From positions 72,921,292-72,985,291 of the forward strand of contig NC_039359.1 in NCBI RefSeq assembly GCF_003573695.1: a stretch of DNA of 64,000 nt, written 5' to 3'. Position 1 is the first letter of the stretch. Each line of letters opens with the position of its first letter. The position numbers were made by a program, and so were the translations under genes. This document shows, in pieces, positions 24,729 to 36,927 of this stretch. This stretch comes from Papaver somniferum (Eukaryota; Streptophyta; Magnoliopsida; Ranunculales; Papaveraceae). Below the pieces are notes generated by a model that was not told the origin of the DNA, made no database searches, and worked only from the letters and a program-made list of their open reading frames with translations.

Positions 24729-25019
24729 TTCACCCCAATGGGAAACTCATGTCTAACTCTAGTAATCTTTGAACTCGGGATATTCGAATATGATATATTT
24801 CATCTTGCATTCACCCGAACGGGAAACTCAAGTCTAACTATGGTAATCTGTGAATTCGGGATGTTCGAAGCTGATATATTTCGTCTTCGGTTCATCCGAA
24901 TGAGAGACTCTAACTCTAGTGATCTTTGAACCTGGAATGTTCGAATTTGATGTATTTCGTCTCCAGTTCATCCGAATGAGATACTCAGGTCTAACTCTAG
25001 TAATTATTGAACCTGTGAG
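24729..25019. repeat. 76-81 bp tandem repeat, 3.6 units, left arm
   Basis: Units start TTCAcCCgAAtGgGAAACTC at 24729, 24810, 24891 and 24967 (periods 81, 81, 76). Each contains CTAACTCTAGTAATC and TTCGAAxxTGATATATTTC. The mirrored array lies at about 31690-31985. Confidence 0.78.
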
Positions 25020-25039
25020 CTCGGAGCCACTTTCTTTTT

Positions 25040-25790
25040 CGAATAGACACTTAGCTTTATATTTATTGATTTCGATGGTGTATCATATGAAGTGTGATAC
25101 CTACCGGAGCTTCTTGGTTCATTGTTTGTATGTCGTTATAGCACATTTGAAGTTTGAATCGACATCGAGTTTCATATTTATTGATATCTATGATGTATCA
25201 TGTTAAGTTTGAAGTTTGAACCCTCCCATAGCTTTTTGGTTCATATTTTGTATGTCGTTATAATACATTTGAAGTTTGAATCGACATTGAGCTTCATATT
25301 TACGATGATGCATCCTGCTAAGTTTGAAGTATGAACCCTCCCTGATCTTCTTAGTTCATAGTTTGTATGCCATTACACCACATTTGAAGTCCGAATCAAC
25401 ACTGAGCTTTATATTTATCGATTTTGATGATGTATCATGCTAAGTTTGAAGTCAGAACCCTCCCAGAGCTTCTGTTTCATAATTTGTATACCGTTATACC
25501 ACATTTGAAGTTCGAATCAACACTGGCTTCATATTTATCGATTTTGATGATGTAGCATGCTAAGTTTAAAGTCATAACCCTCTTGGAGATTCTTGATTCA
25601 CAGTTTGTATGTCGTTATACCACATTTGAAGTTCGAATCAACACTGAGCTTCATAGTTATCGATTTCGATGATGTATCATGCTAAGTTAGAAGTCAGATC
25701 CCTCCCAGATCAACACCAAGCTTCGTATTTATCGATTTCGATGATGTATCATGCTAAGTTTAAAGTCATAACCCTCGTGGTCTATCTCTA
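25040..25790. repeat. About 120 bp minisatellite, about 6 units, left arm
   Basis: The word ACATTTGAAGT recurs at 25143, 25265, 25380, 25501 and 25622 (spacing 115-122). Each unit also carries GATGTATCATGCTAAGTTT, ACCCTCCCAGAGCTTCT and TTTGTATGTCGTTATA. No coding potential is implied. Confidence 0.82.
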
Positions 25791-27736
25791 GTAATCTTAT
25801 AACCTGAGGTTACCAGTGTGAACTAAAGCTACTTCATGACCTGTATGACTTTTCAAAATTACTTCATGACCTATGCGACTAATCAAAATTCAAACCGGAA
25901 GCACAAAGAGAAAGCACAAAAACACAAAGAGAAAGCACAAAGAAACACACCAATTATCGAATTCATTTTTTATTTTCCCGATTCATTCTTATAAATTTTT
26001 TGGATCTTTTTGTATAAGAATGTCGATAACAATGTCCTAAATTTAACAATATTTTTTTTTGGATTTTATTCATGTCGAAGGTTGATAATTAAACCGAAAA
26101 CATGAGTTCGTATTAACACAAACAAAAAGCATAAAGAAAACACACTTACCTTGATCCGTATGACTGTCTTAAATCAAATCTATATCGTCCAAATAGTTTC
26201 ACAATCCGTATGACCCCATCCTACCACATCTTATCCGTTCAAATTCTTCTGGATAAATCGAAAAAAAAAATTCTCTCACTTATCTTCATTAACTCGCTTT
26301 TCTCTCATCTTCCCCTCCCTCAGAAAAAAAAAACCCTAACTCAAGTTGCGCCTCCCTCAGAAAAAAAACCCTCACTCAAGATTTAACGAAGGAATCAGTT
26401 TCAGTATGAAGTAAATCAGAAATCCTACATCCTCATTGTTGAAGAAACGAAACCAAATCTCAAGATCTCTTCAAAATGTTTCAATTAAAAGTCAAAATCG
26501 AACTCCAAATTTCTCTTCTCGCTCTGTTTTCTAACTCTGCAATTCGTGAAACCCTAACCCAAGTTTCGTTTGCTTCCATTGCTTCAAATTAGGTGGAGAT
26601 TTTGTCATTGCTACTGCTACAGATCGAGAAGAAGAGGAGGATTACTCTGAATAGAAGCTAGGGTTTGTGTGATTCGATTTGACATTGAAGATTTGAAGAT
26701 TTATTGGTTTCCATCAAGAATAGAAAATCTAGGGTTTGTGTTTGTTGTTGGTTTTGATGAGATGGATGGCTATTTGAAAGTTTGAGAAGGAATTGATGAT
26801 ATTAATGGGTCTTTGCAGTAATGAATTTGACACCAGATACGGTGATTGAGATGATTTCTTTATTATTTAGATAAAGGTCAACTCTTTTGTTGAATTTGTT
26901 TGAAGGGTTTGTTGAATCTGTTTGAAGCAGAGAAGGAGATCTGTAATAAGATGAGTTGCAACAGAGTTATGACGAGATTGAGAAGAATCAGTTGCAGATG
27001 GTGAATTAGGATTCTGAAATAAGATCGAATTGGATGAATTTGGGGGTTTCTTTTGGTTGATGGTTGTTTGCTGATACTAAAATTGTTTGAGATGGAGATA
27101 ATGCTATTGTGTCGTGTTATTTGGAAGTCTGGGAAGGAATAAAAGATGGGTCTGAAACGAATTGAAGTTTCTGGTTGTGAGCTGCTGATGGGACTGACAG
27201 AGACTGGTGTTGTTGATGACTGAGATTTGACTGTGTGTATGGAATTGCAGTGATGGGTTGAGATGGAATTGTATGTTATGTTAAGATGGGTTTGTAGTGT
27301 ATGGCTGTGGTTCTGGTGGTGTTCATTGTTGCCATCAGTTGATAACAAGAACGGGTTTGTGGCTATGTAGGTTTGTTGATCTTAATGGTGCAGGAAATCA
27401 ATGTTGAAGATAAAGATCATACTAAAGCTGCAGGGAGTAAATGGAGAATGGGTGAAGCTCTGCTGGTGATATGAAGGATTTAGATGAATTTTAGGTGGTC
27501 TGTAGTGGTAGCTGTTGTGTTACAGGTAAAGAAGCTCGCAGAAATTTATGAGTTGATTCTACTGTTAATAAACTAATAGCGAAATGGAAGGATTCTTTTG
27601 TTTCTTTCTCTTTTGCATCTTATAAGCTGTTGTTATCAAATCTGAATTCCTGGATGTGTATTAGGATGTTAGCAATATTTAAAATATTGTTCATGAAGAG
27701 GTAATCTTGTTGTTAGTTTGGAATCTCCATTTGTAG

Positions 27737-27918
27737 GTTGGGAGAAGGCAGAAAATGCAGCGGTGTCCTTCAAGAAGCGGCTTGAAACTGCAGTTCAGAA
27801 GAATTCAGCGCTTGAAGATCAGGTAGGTCTTCTCGATGGGGTTTTGAAGGAGTGTGTCAGACAGCTTAGGCAAGCAAGAGACATACAAGAACAAAAGTTT
27901 CATGAAGCTATCATTTAG
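27737..27918 (+). pseudogene. Captured exon fragment of a filament-like plant protein (FPP)
   Basis: After an acceptor-like TTGTAG the frame reads GWEKAENAAVSFKKRLETAV, then QKNSALEDQVGLLDGVLKEC, VRQLRQARDIQEQKFHEAII and a TAG just before GTAATT. The segment WEKAE...QKNSALED...LDGxLKECxRQLRQAR is the diagnostic N-terminal coiled-coil block of plant FPP proteins, which bind nuclear-envelope and microtubule-linked partners. Only about 60 of the family's several hundred residues are present, so it is a transposon-borne gene scrap. Confidence 0.78.
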
Positions 27919-28040
27919 GTAATTACACGAGTTGTAGTCGATGTTGTTAACTATTTAGTAATGTTGGTTTATAAGACATAGCTTTTGTTTAACTTGTGAA
28001 TCGAATGATATTCTGTTTATCTTGAAGGCGAACTGAATAA

Positions 28041-28100
28041 AGGGTAAGTGTTGGCCTTTAAGGGTAAATGTTGGCCTGTAAGGGTAAATGTTGGCCTGTA
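28041..28100. repeat. 20 bp tandem triplicate
   Basis: AGGGTAAATGTTGGCCTGTA-type units at 28041, 28061 and 28081, with a decayed fourth at 28101. Confidence 0.85.
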
Positions 28101-28499
28101 AAGGCAAATGGCATCAAGAATTACTCCAGCTTTCAGTATCTTGGTGACTGGCAAACATGGATTGACCCACAGAAGCCGTTGAAATTGATTTATTCCTGCG
28201 TAGAGCTGATTAGTTTAGCTTATTTCGTTATAATCTAAGTATGCTACCATTTTGACACGTTCATGTAAATGCTGACACTTACTCGGTTTTTCTTAGTTTC
28301 ATTACCTTTCATATATTACTGGCATACATCTCGAAATAAGTCTTTTGCTTATCGCTTAATGTTTATTCACCTGGTTTTGGCGTCATTGGTTTAATATTCA
28401 TTAGATGCATTTTTCTAGGCGCAGTGATTTTGTTTCTTGTATTGATTTTATATTCTATTTCTCTCATCTAATGGTTGTCTCCGTCTGTGTCTTATGCAG

Positions 28500-28593
28500 G
28501 CTTTTGAGATTGACCATTTGATGCTCCCCACAAGAGATTATCTCTTTGGTCCATCGTACGACAATATATGCCGTCTTGTAGACTTCATCCACA
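28500..28593 (+). pseudogene. Captured PTPMT-type phosphatase exon, first piece
   Basis: Acceptor TCTTATGCAG, then FEIDHLMLPTRDYLFGPSYD and NICRLVDFIH, ending at a consensus donor ACA/GTAAGT. This matches the DHLxxPTRDYxFxPS...AVDFIH block of plant PTPMT/DSP phosphatases, the mitochondrial phosphatidylglycerophosphate phosphatase type. It joins the next piece in frame. Confidence 0.75.
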
Positions 28594-28866
28594 GTAAGTG
28601 CCTTGATCCCGGCTTCATCTATTTTATATCGTCTTGATTACAATAGTTTTGTTCTTAAGAAATAATGCAGCTTGTGAATCTGTCTTAGTCTAGTATAGGT
28701 TGTGGTGACATTGGTCCCAGGACCTTGGTCCTTGTCTTTTGGTTAACGGTAGCCTGGATATCCCTGTTTCTGATTACTCGAAATTGAGAAAGTTAACATT
28801 TCTGTCATCAAAAATTTTTATGCTCCTTTTCGAGAGTATTTATATCTGCTTTTTTCTCTTGTGCAG

Positions 28867-28926
28867 AGAATGCTGCAAGTGAGAAGCACTACCATGTTCA
28901 TTGTAAATTTGATTAAGGATGATTGT
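28867..28926 (+). pseudogene. Captured PTPMT-type phosphatase exon, second piece, cut at the active site
   Basis: Acceptor GTGCAG, then the split codon A/AG gives HKNAASEKHYHVHCKFD and TAA. The family motif HCxxGxxRS starts here with the catalytic Cys, but homology stops at H-C-K and the P-loop Arg is absent, so no phosphatase activity is possible. Retention of the intron between the two exons (28594-28866) shows capture at the DNA level rather than from mRNA. Confidence 0.72.
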
Positions 28927-29446
28927 CTGATTAATTAGCTCTCTTAGAATCCACTGTGGGCATTATCCGTGGTGTTAGTTTATGCGTTAGGTAATAATTT
29001 TAAGTTTACACCCTTACTGTGTTGGATATTTAGAAGTTTTTTTTCTTGTTGGTTAGCTTGTAGGTATGCTATAACTCTCATAGTTTTAGATTCATATTCC
29101 CCCTTGGTGATTAAATGTGTGCTGATTTGCCTTTATGACACGCTTTTTAGATATTATCATAGAATTTTTTAAATTGTTCTGTGTTATTTCGGATTGTCTC
29201 ATTCCTTCATTTATCACCATGATTACATTTTCTTGAAGCGGTCGGGATTGGTTCTGAACCAACTGAACCTCAGCTGAACAAGTTGTGCCTAGCACATAAT
29301 GTCGTCATTTCTGAATCTAGAGCCTAGAAAGCTAAGCAAGAGTTTACCTTTTCTGCTTTTGGCTTTTTTGATATTTCCTGTGTATTACAACATGTAAATA
29401 TTATTAGGTGCAAGTTTCTGAGAAGTGTATATTATGCCTATTGCAG

Positions 29447-29550
29447 GTAACCTTTTATTCATTGGGCATGCCATTTCTTCCAAGATGGATGTGCTGAGTT
29501 TGAGTATCAGAGGAGGCCCTAATACTCAGGGTTTTCTTTATATTGAGAAG
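29447..29550 (+). other. Unidentified exon-like fragment
   Basis: Flanked by acceptor ATTGCAG and donor AG/GTAAAC. An open frame reads NLLFIGHAISSKMDVLSLSI and RGGPNTQGFLYIEK. It looks like a third captured exon, but the family was not recognised. Confidence 0.4.
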
Positions 29551-29620
29551 GTAAACATTTCATGGATAACTTACTTGGTTGTTTAAAATAATAGAATTAT
29601 CGTTTATGAAAGATCTTGTT

Positions 29621-29830
29621 AACTTGGTATATTATTTCGGTTTCTTTGTGTTCTGCGTTGCCATTGTTAAATTGTTATATGAACTAATCTCTCAGCGTGT
29701 TTTGTGTAGGATTCATGAAGAGAATAACTTGGTATATTATTTCGGTTTCTTTGTGTTCTGCGTTGCCATTGCTAAATTGTTATATGAACTAATCTCTCAG
29801 CGTGTTTTGTGTGGGATTCATGAAAAGAAT
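29621..29830. repeat. Two 105 bp tandem units, frame-preserving
   Basis: 29621-29725 and 29726-29830 are near-identical (AACTTGGTATATTATTTCGG at both starts). Because 105 is 35 codons, an 89-codon open frame (29579-29848) contains the same 35-residue hydrophobic peptide twice. No family recognised; probably incidental. Confidence 0.85.
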
Positions 29831-30302
29831 GATATCTCAAGATCGTAAGGAGTGTAGGTAATAACGGGATAGATTGCAAATGGAGAAATGGATGAAGCTC
29901 AGCAAATTGAGAAATGTATGCATTGCAGGTCTGTGTTTCTGGTTAGATTGTAGCCTGGAACTCCGACAGGTTCAGGGTGATCGGAGGGCACCTTTTTTTT
30001 CTTTGAATGTAACGAATATTCTAACGGAAATAACCGGATCAATTTTTGAAAGCTGTGACTAAATAAAGACACGTGTCTTTCTTTTGAATTGTTGCAAAGA
30101 TATGTGTAACACATATAATCGTTAAAGAAAGTGTGAGGAATCGTGACACGTGGCATCCTAGTAATTGTTGCAAGCAAGAGTAACACTTTTACCGTTAAAA
30201 TAATTGTGGCAAGTAAGACACATGTCGCAACCCTGAAATTAGGTCAACTGTTGCTGTTTGTTATTGTAACAGTTCATAAAAGTCACACTTATGAACCGTT
30301 AC

Positions 30303-33300
30303 ACTGAAACTGATTCCTTCGTTAAATCTTGAGTGAGGGTTTTTTTTTCTGAGGGAGGCGCAACTTGAGTTAGGGTTTTTTTTTTTCTGAGGGAGGGGAA
30401 GATGAGAGAAAAGTGAGTTAATGAAGATAAGTGAGAGAATTTTTTTTTTCGATTTATCCAAAAGAATTTGAACGGATAAGATGTGGTAGGATGGGGTCAT
30501 ACGGATTGTGAAACTATTTGGACGATATAGATTTGATTTAAGACAGTCATACGGATCAAGGTAAGTGTGTTTTCTTTATGCTTTCTGTTTGTGTTAATAC
30601 GAACTCATGTTTTCGGTTTAATTATCAACCTTCGACATGAATAAAATCCAAAAAAAAATATTGTTAAATTTAGGACATTGTTATCGACATTCTTATACAA
30701 AAAGATCCAAAAAATGTATAAGAATGAATCGGGAAAATGAAAAATGAATTCGATAATTGGTGTGTTTCTTTGTGCTTTCTCTTTGTGTTTTTGTGCTTTC
30801 TCTTTGTGCTTCCGGTTTGAATTTTGATTAGTCGCATAGGTCATGAAGTAATTTTGAAAAGTCATACAGGTCATGAAGTAACTTTAGTTCACACTGGTAA
30901 CCTCAGGTTATAAGATTACTAGAGATAGACCACGAGGGTTATGACTTTAAACTTAGCATGATACATCATCGAAATCGATAAATACGAAGCTTGGTGTTGA
31001 TCTGGGAGGGATCTGACTTCTAACTTAGCATGATACATCATCGAAATCGATAACTATGAAGCTCAGTGTTGATTCGAACTTCAAATGTGGTATAACGACA
31101 TACAAACTGTGAATCAAGAATCTCCAAGAGGGTTATGACTTTAAACTTAGCATGCTACATCATCAAAATCGATAAATATGAAGCCAGTGTTGATTCGAAC
31201 TTCAAATGTGGTATAACGGTATACAAATTATGAAACAAGAAGCTCTGGGAGGGTTCTGACTTCAAACTTAGCATGATACATCATCAAAATCGATAAATAT
31301 AAAGCTCAATGTTGATTCGGACTTCAAATGTGGTGTAATGGCATACAAACTATGAACTAAGAAGATCAGGGAGGGTTCATACTTCAAACTTAGCAGGATG
31401 CATCATCGAAAATATGAAGCTCAATGTCGATTCAAACTTCAAATGTATAACGACATACAAACTATGAACCAAAAAGCTCTGGGAGGGTTCAAACTTCAAA
31501 CTTAACATGATACGTCATAGATATCAATAAATATGAAACTCGATGTCGATTCAAACTTCAAATGTGCTATAACGACATACAAACAATGAACCAAGAAGCT
31601 CCGGGAGGGATCACACTTCATATGATACACCATCGAAATCAATAAATATAAAGCTCAGTGTCTATTCGAGAAAGAAAGTGGCTCCGAGCTCACAGGTTCA
31701 ATAATTACTAGAGTTAGACCTGAGTATCTCATTCGGATGAACTGGAGACGAAATACATCAAATTCGAACATTCCAGGTTCAAAGATCACTAGAGTTAGAG
31801 TCTCTCATTCGGATGAACTGAAGACGAAATATATCAGCTTCGAACATCCCGAATTCACAGATTACCATAGTTAGACTTGAGTTTCCCGTTCGGGTGAATG
31901 CAAGATGAAATATATCATATTCGAACATCCCGGGTTCAAAGATTACTAGAGTTAGACCTGAGTTTCCCATTGGGGTGAACTGAAAATGAAATATTTTACG
32001 AGACTTTGAAAATGACCAGACTACCCTTACCAAAATAAATGCATTAAATATTTTGTTGACTATAAAAAGACCAAATTACCCTTATAGTAAAAAATGCTGC
32101 AAATATTTCTGAAACTGTTAAAATGGCCGAATTATCCTTACCCGGAAACAATTGCAGTAGATATTCCGTGACTGCGAAAATGACTACGTTACCCCTTGCC
32201 CCAAAGTTTGCGAAATGTTCATTTTGCCAATTATTTGTAAATTTTATAAATAAGTGTAGTAGTTATTCCAAGACTATAAAATGACTATTTTACCCCTAGC
32301 TTGAAAATTAGTGAATTGTTCATAAAATTTTACACCAAATTTAAGGAACCGACATCCGAAATTCTAATAATATTGAAAAAATTTACACTAAATAGATGTT
32401 GCACAAAATGTTGACAAATGGATTATATTTAGAGGGAATTCACACAAAATTAAATATTTTAAGGAATTCACAATAAACTTTCAACAAGCAACTCAAAATT
32501 AGAACACAAACTAATTTTATTGTTAATAATTTATCTTTAACTTTCTCATAAATGTTGACAAATGGTAAAAAAAAATGCTCCTCTGACTCGGTTTTCCAAC
32601 TAAAGGAGAAAAAGCTAATATAAGTTGAATTACTGGAAGTTGGCCGGAAAAGTCAGCGAAAATCATCTTCCGGTAACGAGAAAAAAATTAGGTGGTCACT
32701 GGTTAAACTAACGGTCTGGGGCTTGAGTCAGTTACTGACTCAGCTGCTCTGACTCGGTTAAATGGCCTTGGCCTAGGCCATTTGCACAGAACATAGCCAA
32801 ATTGCTTCCCTGAATCCCTGCACATCAGTTCTCATTTCAACTGCTACTCAGTTTGTCTACAAACTACCACCAGCAATAACAACTTTCCGCAACAGCAAAC
32901 AAACCAAAACCCAACACCAGTGACCATTTGCCTGCACCACATCAAAACTATCTCAAACTCTGAATCCCAAAAACCAAAATTGTCGTTCGAAACCAGCAGA
33001 CAACAGCTTCAGGCACATGGTTCCATTGCAACCACCACCAACACCTGAGATCAAGAAACCTTTACCCAAATCATGGCTTAAAAGTATCAGTCCAACAACA
33101 TCTTCAAACTCATCAAACCACTTCTCTGTCACCTGCAATTTGTTCATGAATCCTAACATTCATCTATAAAACTCAGACCAACGCCAACCACAACAGACCC
33201 ATGTTCTCCATTCCAACAGATAACTGCAGTTCAGACCAAACACCTGCAATAACCACACACCCATTAACAGTCTTCTCCCCTTTTTGTAATCTTTGCCGAG

Positions 33301-36300
33301 ATGAAGCCATGACAGACTCCATAAACACAGATTTCCATCAGCTCATATCCTCTACTGCCATCAACCATGTCAGCAACAACACCATGTCTTCTTCATGCTC
33401 AACCTACTGTTAAATTACATACCCAATGCTTATTATTAGTCAAGGGTCAAATGTTGACTGGTAGAAGTATTATATAATATATACTCATCCACTCTTTTTT
33501 ATCTCATCATAGCCCTGGCGTATGATAGACATATACACATATACCTTTAGGCCTTTACAAAATCTCACTCGAAGAAGAAAAATAGAGCAGATAAGGATGA
33601 GTAGTCATCCTCCTCTAACTAATATCTACATGAATGATGCATATAACATTATCAAAAACTATGTAAACATAACATAAACAAGTATTCAGATATTAGAAGC
33701 TTACCATCCCAACCAAAAGGAGCAGTCTTTTCCGATTTTTTGAATTTTGACTGCACGGCCTCGTGTATCAAGCATGTATGCCTTTGTAATCTCCAAGCCA
33801 TTCCAATCCAGTAGTTTTGTAAGTTTTTCCTTCCTATCCTCCACCTGTTTTTATTCAGAAATGCTCCTTGTCTCTTGAGGACCTTCAATTTTTAAAGTTC
33901 TGTGCTTGAGCAGTTCTCTGTGGCAATAAAGAGTTAATCATTCAAACCATTTACTTGAAAATCAATAGTTTAAAAACACAGGGGATGGAACATGGTGTAA
34001 ACATAGTGTCATTCCTTGGACAATTAAGGATAAAGATATTGCTTATCATTCAGAAACATTTTGGACCATCATATGGTTATTCACTGAATCCTAACACTAT
34101 AATATGCTTGCATATATCACAGTAATAACAGAAAGTAAACAAATTTCAGTTTTCTTTCCACAATACAACTGAAACAGATATTCATCATCTTACGACACTG
34201 ATGCAACTTCAAACAAACAAAACTGACTAAAACCGAAAGACCGAAAGAGAACTCTGTAAAAGTGAATTTGTGTTCTAGTAAAGTAAATCATAGTGCGGTT
34301 CACACAAATAAATAATACACCCCTACCAAACTAAATATTAAGGTGTTTTTTTTACCGGTTCTTCTTTTTATTTTATTTTTGATCGGATACTCTAAAGGTA
34401 GTAAACTGAAAGTAATCTATGTTCTCCTTGTTAAGTCAGGTATCAACAAGTCACACTCCACCAGTTGTGGGACTCGTTACATCAAGTATCATTAGTTGAT
34501 AAGAAATGTGCATGACATGATAAGAAACAAAGTGCAATAGCAGAAAAGCGTAGAAAGTGCAGTAGCTAAGAAAAAGCATATATGAAGAGAAGCAATCACT
34601 ACCTACTCATGTGTGCAATTCTGAATTTCGATATGACTGCTCAAGAGGGTCCAGAAATCGGTCAAGATCCCTCACAGACTCGAAGCTAAGAAAATTAGTC
34701 TGTCTTGTTGTAGAAAGAAAAGAACAACAACTGAAAATCTTTAAAACCAAACAATATATCTCCTTGTGGTTTTATGCCAAAATTAAACCACAATAATGCT
34801 AGCACAGTCACAGTCCTTGTTTACACAAAACAATATATCACTATAGAATTTGTATTACTAAACCAATCAATCCACCAAAATTTACCATTAACTTGGCATT
34901 TATCTTAATGTTTCCCCATACTTTAGTATTTTACTAATTAAGGGAAATGGTCAAGTGATGACTAAAAAGAAAATGAACAACAAGCATCATCTACGTATTG
35001 ACAAGCCGCTATCAAAGTATGTATCATTTTACTTTATCTAATTAACAAAGTGAATTAGTAAAGAAAAGTAACTCCGCAAATATTTAACTCCACGAAGATT
35101 TGTTTAGCCGGAAAAATTTGTTCATAGATACAAATGAAATGACTAGGTGCATGAGAAGGGTTTGGTTATGTGCCAAGCATTTAAACACACAACCAAGTTC
35201 ACACAGTATAGTACTCATAGAGGGACATATGTTTAAAAAGAGGAAAAAAGAAAGCAAGTCAACAAACTAACCCGCTCAAACTTCTGATTTTAGAAGTGGA
35301 AATACCAATCACAGTCTGTAACAACGTACAAGTTCCAATTGAGAGTACCAACGTACAAGTCCCAATCAATGGTACGACAAAACTTAGCCACCACAAAGAG
35401 GCAAATGAGATGGATGTACAAAAAATGATTAACAAAATGAAGTATTGCTCTTGTTTATCTTATCCAGTAACAACTATCCGTACACCCTGCACCAGTCGCT
35501 AGTATGAGATGCATATCATCAAAGTCCAAATTATGAATTTAAGGAAGTGACCTTAGATCCAAAATAATTTATTAGGCATATATAATGGACACACTAAAGT
35601 AATCATGCATTAGACAAACTAGTACTATTGATTTTCTGTAATACAGACTCCATAATGGAAGAATGTTCATTGTTTTTTATATGTTTTAGATCAATGTGGT
35701 CAAGTACAGTACAATAGGAATGGAAGTCTTAGTGCTCACTTGTTCCCTAAAATCTGTTCTTAAGCTAAGATGTGTAAAATAATACATACGGAGTTCTATA
35801 TTACATAAATCATCCTAAGCTATTTATGAGGCCATTCTGCTAACATTTATCTACAGCTGGGATAACTAAATACATCTCAAAACAGAACTTAAAAGAAAAG
35901 ACATCCCTTTTTCTAAGTTAAGGAAATGAGGTGCCTTAATGGTTTAACATCGCCAACAGCTAGCGACATCGATCTAAACACAAATAAATCCATCTACCAA
36001 AGGGAGTTTCAATTCATTGATTACAGGGTAATACAAATCATATAACAAAATCAAGTTATCAATCTAAGATAATTGAACCCACATCAATAAATCAGTTCAA
36101 TAGTCAATCTAAACATTCAAAATACCCTCTAATTTCACCCTAATCTATCACCCAATTTCATATAACTAAAAAAATTATCAATTGATTTTGAAGAAATAGA
36201 GAACTCAATCACTTACCTCTTCAAAGAAAAAGATTAAACCAACGTAATTTATCATCAGTAGAATCAAGTCTCAACCATCTTCTTCATCTTCATCGATCAA

Positions 36301-36927
36301 ATTTTAGGCCAAACGATCCATATAACTAACAGAATACATAACCCATCTAAAATGGAACAGACTCGAACTCAAACCTAGATTAATTTTTAGGTGAAACTAG
36401 TGTGGTTTCGAGCTGAATTTTTTACACTCTCAGAGGGTGTTAATGGCGGCACACGAAGAACAAAGGAAAGAGAGCGTTTTTCTTTCGGGGTTTGGCTGGG
36501 AAAAATCGAGAGAAAGGGATGGTATTTGTCTAAGTCTATTTTCTACCGAGTCAAGACCCATTGACTCAGTCTTTATAGATGTTTTCTAATGGTATTAAAT
36601 ATTAAAAAAATTAAAATGAATTTTTATTAATAGAAATTAAATACAATTGTTAGTCTGTATAAATGTTGCAAGAGTAGTGACAAAAAGCATTGTAAATTTG
36701 GGGCTGTTTTTGATGTGTTGAAATCTTTGGGTGGAATCATCATTTTAGATTATAATTGTTGGTGTTTAGATAATTGCTAACAAATATTATTGTTGCTAAT
36801 AAAATATCACAAATATAAAATTTACTAACAATTATAATTGTTGCAAGACTTATCACAGGTGTATAAGTGACTGAAAAACAAACTGTGACAAATTACACTG
36901 TGAGAAAATCCTGGTTTTGGTGTAGTG
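30303..36927 (-). repeat. Right arm of the giant inverted repeat
   Basis: Reverse-complement copy of 19759-26405. Mirrored landmarks: the 120 bp minisatellite at about 30910-31665, the 76-81 bp array at about 31690-31985, and open frames at 31779-32033, 32953-33159, 33201-33413, 34611-34796 and 35296-35502 that repeat those of the left arm almost residue for residue. The outer end is GGTTTTGGTGTAGTG at 36927. Differences between arms are single substitutions and short indels in homopolymers. Confidence 0.87.

Larger units (their letters stand above)
19759..26405 (+). repeat. Left arm of the giant inverted repeat
   Basis: 6647 bp whose reverse complement recurs at 30303-36927. Contents in order: CACTA-like end with short sub-terminal repeats (19759-19930); a stretch resembling a gene 5' region around 20160-20500, with TTCCTTTGTTCTTCGTGTGC and a possible donor AGGTAAGTG at about 20480; AT-rich intron-like DNA without clear coding; then three minisatellite arrays (24411-25790) and an A-rich inner end. 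Short open frames in this arm recur mirrored in the other arm; none resembles a known protein. Confidence 0.87.
26406..30302. other. Single-copy centre of the inverted-repeat element
   Basis: 3897 bp not repeated in the arms. It carries captured exon fragments at 27737-27918, 28500-28593, 28867-28926 and an unidentified exon-like piece at 29447-29550. It also holds a 20 bp triplicate at 28041-28100 and a 105 bp duplication at 29621-29830. The first 1.2 kb (26410-27600) is low-complexity, with no recognised gene. Confidence 0.75.
19759..36927. mobile_element. 17.2 kb giant inverted-repeat (foldback) element with CACTA-like ends and captured gene fragments
   Basis: Begins CACTACACCAAAACCAGG and ends with the exact reverse complement (CCTGGTTTTGGTGTAGTG). 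The left arm (19759-26405, 6647 bp) and right arm (30303-36927, 6625 bp) are near-identical inverted copies along their whole length, with scattered substitutions and small indels, so the right arm is not a mirrored assembly duplicate of the left. The centre (26406-30302, 3897 bp) is single copy and holds exon fragments of host genes. The termini and sub-terminal short repeats (TTGCAACAA, TTGTTAGCAA) fit the CACTA/En-Spm superfamily. No transposase was found, so it would be non-autonomous. Flanks are GTAAT and GTATT: no clean 3 bp duplication. It splits an EDGP-like gene. Confidence 0.82.

Noticed and set aside
26878..27348. 156-codon minus-strand frame in the element centre
   Set aside because: Low-complexity His/Ser/Thr composition arising from TG-rich DNA on the other strand; no domain.
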